Source of the DNA: Lutibacter sp.
GTDB taxonomy: Bacteria; Bacteroidota; Bacteroidia; Flavobacteriales; Flavobacteriaceae
Direction: 5' to 3'
DNA: 7,163 bases
Assembly: GCA_002733285.1 (NCBI GenBank)
Contig: NVVE01000004.1
Location: forward strand, 88,450-95,612
In this document: positions 6,992-7,163 of the stretch, in pieces
Position numbering within the stretch: the first letter of the stretch is position 1
Layout: each line of letters begins with the position of its first letter
Translations under genes and position numbers: made by a program
Notes under the pieces: generated by a model
The model's input: only the letters and a program-made list of their open reading frames with translations
What the model was told of the DNA's origin: nothing
Databases searched by the model: none

Positions 6992-7001
6992 GTTGTCATA
7001 A
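6983..7001. repeat. 19-base pseudo-palindrome with paired TGTCA motifs upstream of dnaK
   Basis: TTATGTCAA-G-TTGTCATAA has nine-base arms with a single mismatch around a central G. It also contains two TGTCA copies in direct orientation eight bases apart (6986-6990 and 6994-6998). It lies about 80 bases upstream of the dnaK start. Two more TGTCA copies follow at 7024-7028 and 7068-7072, and an inverted copy at 7145-7149. The symmetry suggests a dimeric regulator; which one is unknown. Confidence 0.45.
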
Positions 7002-7092
7002 ATAAAAGTTTGATTGGTTAATTTGTCACTGAATTAATGATAGAACATCATTTTAATCTCAATTAAATGTCATTCACATTTCTATAAAATCA

Positions 7093-7100
7093 TATATTTG
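7093..7100 (+). promoter_or_regulatory. Bacteroidota-type -7 promoter box for the serine dehydratase gene
   Basis: TATATTTG is an exact TAnnTTTG match and is followed by CA, as is frequent in this phylum. There is no TTTG at the -33 position; instead a TGTCA motif (7068-7072) sits 20 bases upstream of the box. Transcription would start near 7105, about 20 bases ahead of the ATG at 7125. Confidence 0.6.
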
Positions 7101-7124
7101 CAACGGTAAAAAATCAATATCTAA

Positions 7125-7163
7125 ATGGAGTGTATTTCAGTTTTTGACATGCTTAAAATAGGA
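7125..7163 (+). CDS. sdaA: L-serine ammonia-lyase (serine dehydratase), 5' fragment cut by the window edge
   Basis: From the ATG at 7125 a frame stays open to the last base and reads MECISVFDMLKIG. This closely resembles the start of iron-sulfur L-serine dehydratases, for example SLFDMFKVGIGPSSSHT at the start of E. coli SdaA; the next residues should read roughly xGPSSSHT but lie outside the window. The enzyme deaminates L-serine to pyruvate and ammonia in the cytoplasm with a [4Fe-4S] cluster. The gene is divergent from dnaK, and the -7 box at 7093-7100 lies at a natural distance upstream. Only 13 residues are visible, so the call rests on a short but characteristic match and on the promoter placement. 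Confidence 0.7.
   Translation, partial: MECISVFDMLKIG

Noticed and set aside
6904..7124. CIRCE/HrcA element upstream of dnaK
   Set aside because: I looked for TTAGCACTC-N9-GAGTGCTAA and close variants and found none.
311..7163. Novel defence, mobile or biosynthetic system
   Set aside because: Every gene belongs to a well-known housekeeping or metabolic family, and there are no transposase or integrase genes, terminal repeats, CRISPR arrays or clusters of unknown genes.

Overview
The window reads as an ordinary core-genome stretch of a low-GC Bacteroidota bacterium, most likely Flavobacteriia-like. The taxonomic cues are: (i) promoter-like TAnnTTTG boxes ahead of three transcription units, which is the -7 element of the Bacteroidota primary sigma factor; (ii) A/T-rich leaders without Shine-Dalgarno sequences; (iii) a DnaK whose phosphate loop reads [10 protein letters not shown] instead of the usual DLGGGTFD, as I remember it for flavobacterial DnaK; and (iv) a four-gene 2-oxoacid:ferredoxin oxidoreductase cluster of the type common in this phylum. 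The assignment is from memory, not from a database search.

Layout. Bases 1-310 are AT-rich and hold no gene I can support, but contain an imperfect hairpin and the promoter of the next operon. Bases 311-2980 (+) are a tight operon: an 8-cysteine 2x[4Fe-4S] ferredoxin subunit, then the alpha, beta (TPP-binding) and gamma subunits of a Vor/Kor-type 2-oxoacid:ferredoxin oxidoreductase. The four polypeptides would form one enzyme that oxidatively decarboxylates a 2-oxoacid (2-oxoglutarate or a branched-chain 2-oxoacid) to the acyl-CoA and reduces ferredoxin, or runs in reverse. An intrinsic terminator (3015-3054) closes the operon; its T-tract touches the ATG of the next gene, a TIGR01777-type NAD(P)-binding epimerase (3055-3942, +). 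That gene runs tail-to-tail, with a 12-base overlap, into a nitronate monooxygenase/2-nitropropane dioxygenase family flavoprotein (3931-4881, -).

The flavoprotein gene has its own well-formed promoter in the 108-base gap behind the terminator of dnaK. dnaK (4990-6903, -) is complete and single, with no grpE or dnaJ beside it. Upstream of dnaK is a 221-base divergent regulatory region carrying repeated TGTCA motifs, including a 19-base pseudo-palindrome, and a plus-strand promoter. Only the first 13 codons of the gene on the right-hand side are inside the window. They read MECISVFDMLKIG, which I recognise as the N-terminus of an L-serine ammonia-lyase (SdaA type).

I do not see a novel system, mobile element, CRISPR array or RNA gene here. 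The points worth a second look are regulatory or gene-boundary details: the 47-base alpha/beta overlap, the terminator abutting a start codon, the palindrome inside the flavoprotein promoter, the TGTCA cluster upstream of dnaK, and the partial serine dehydratase at the edge.
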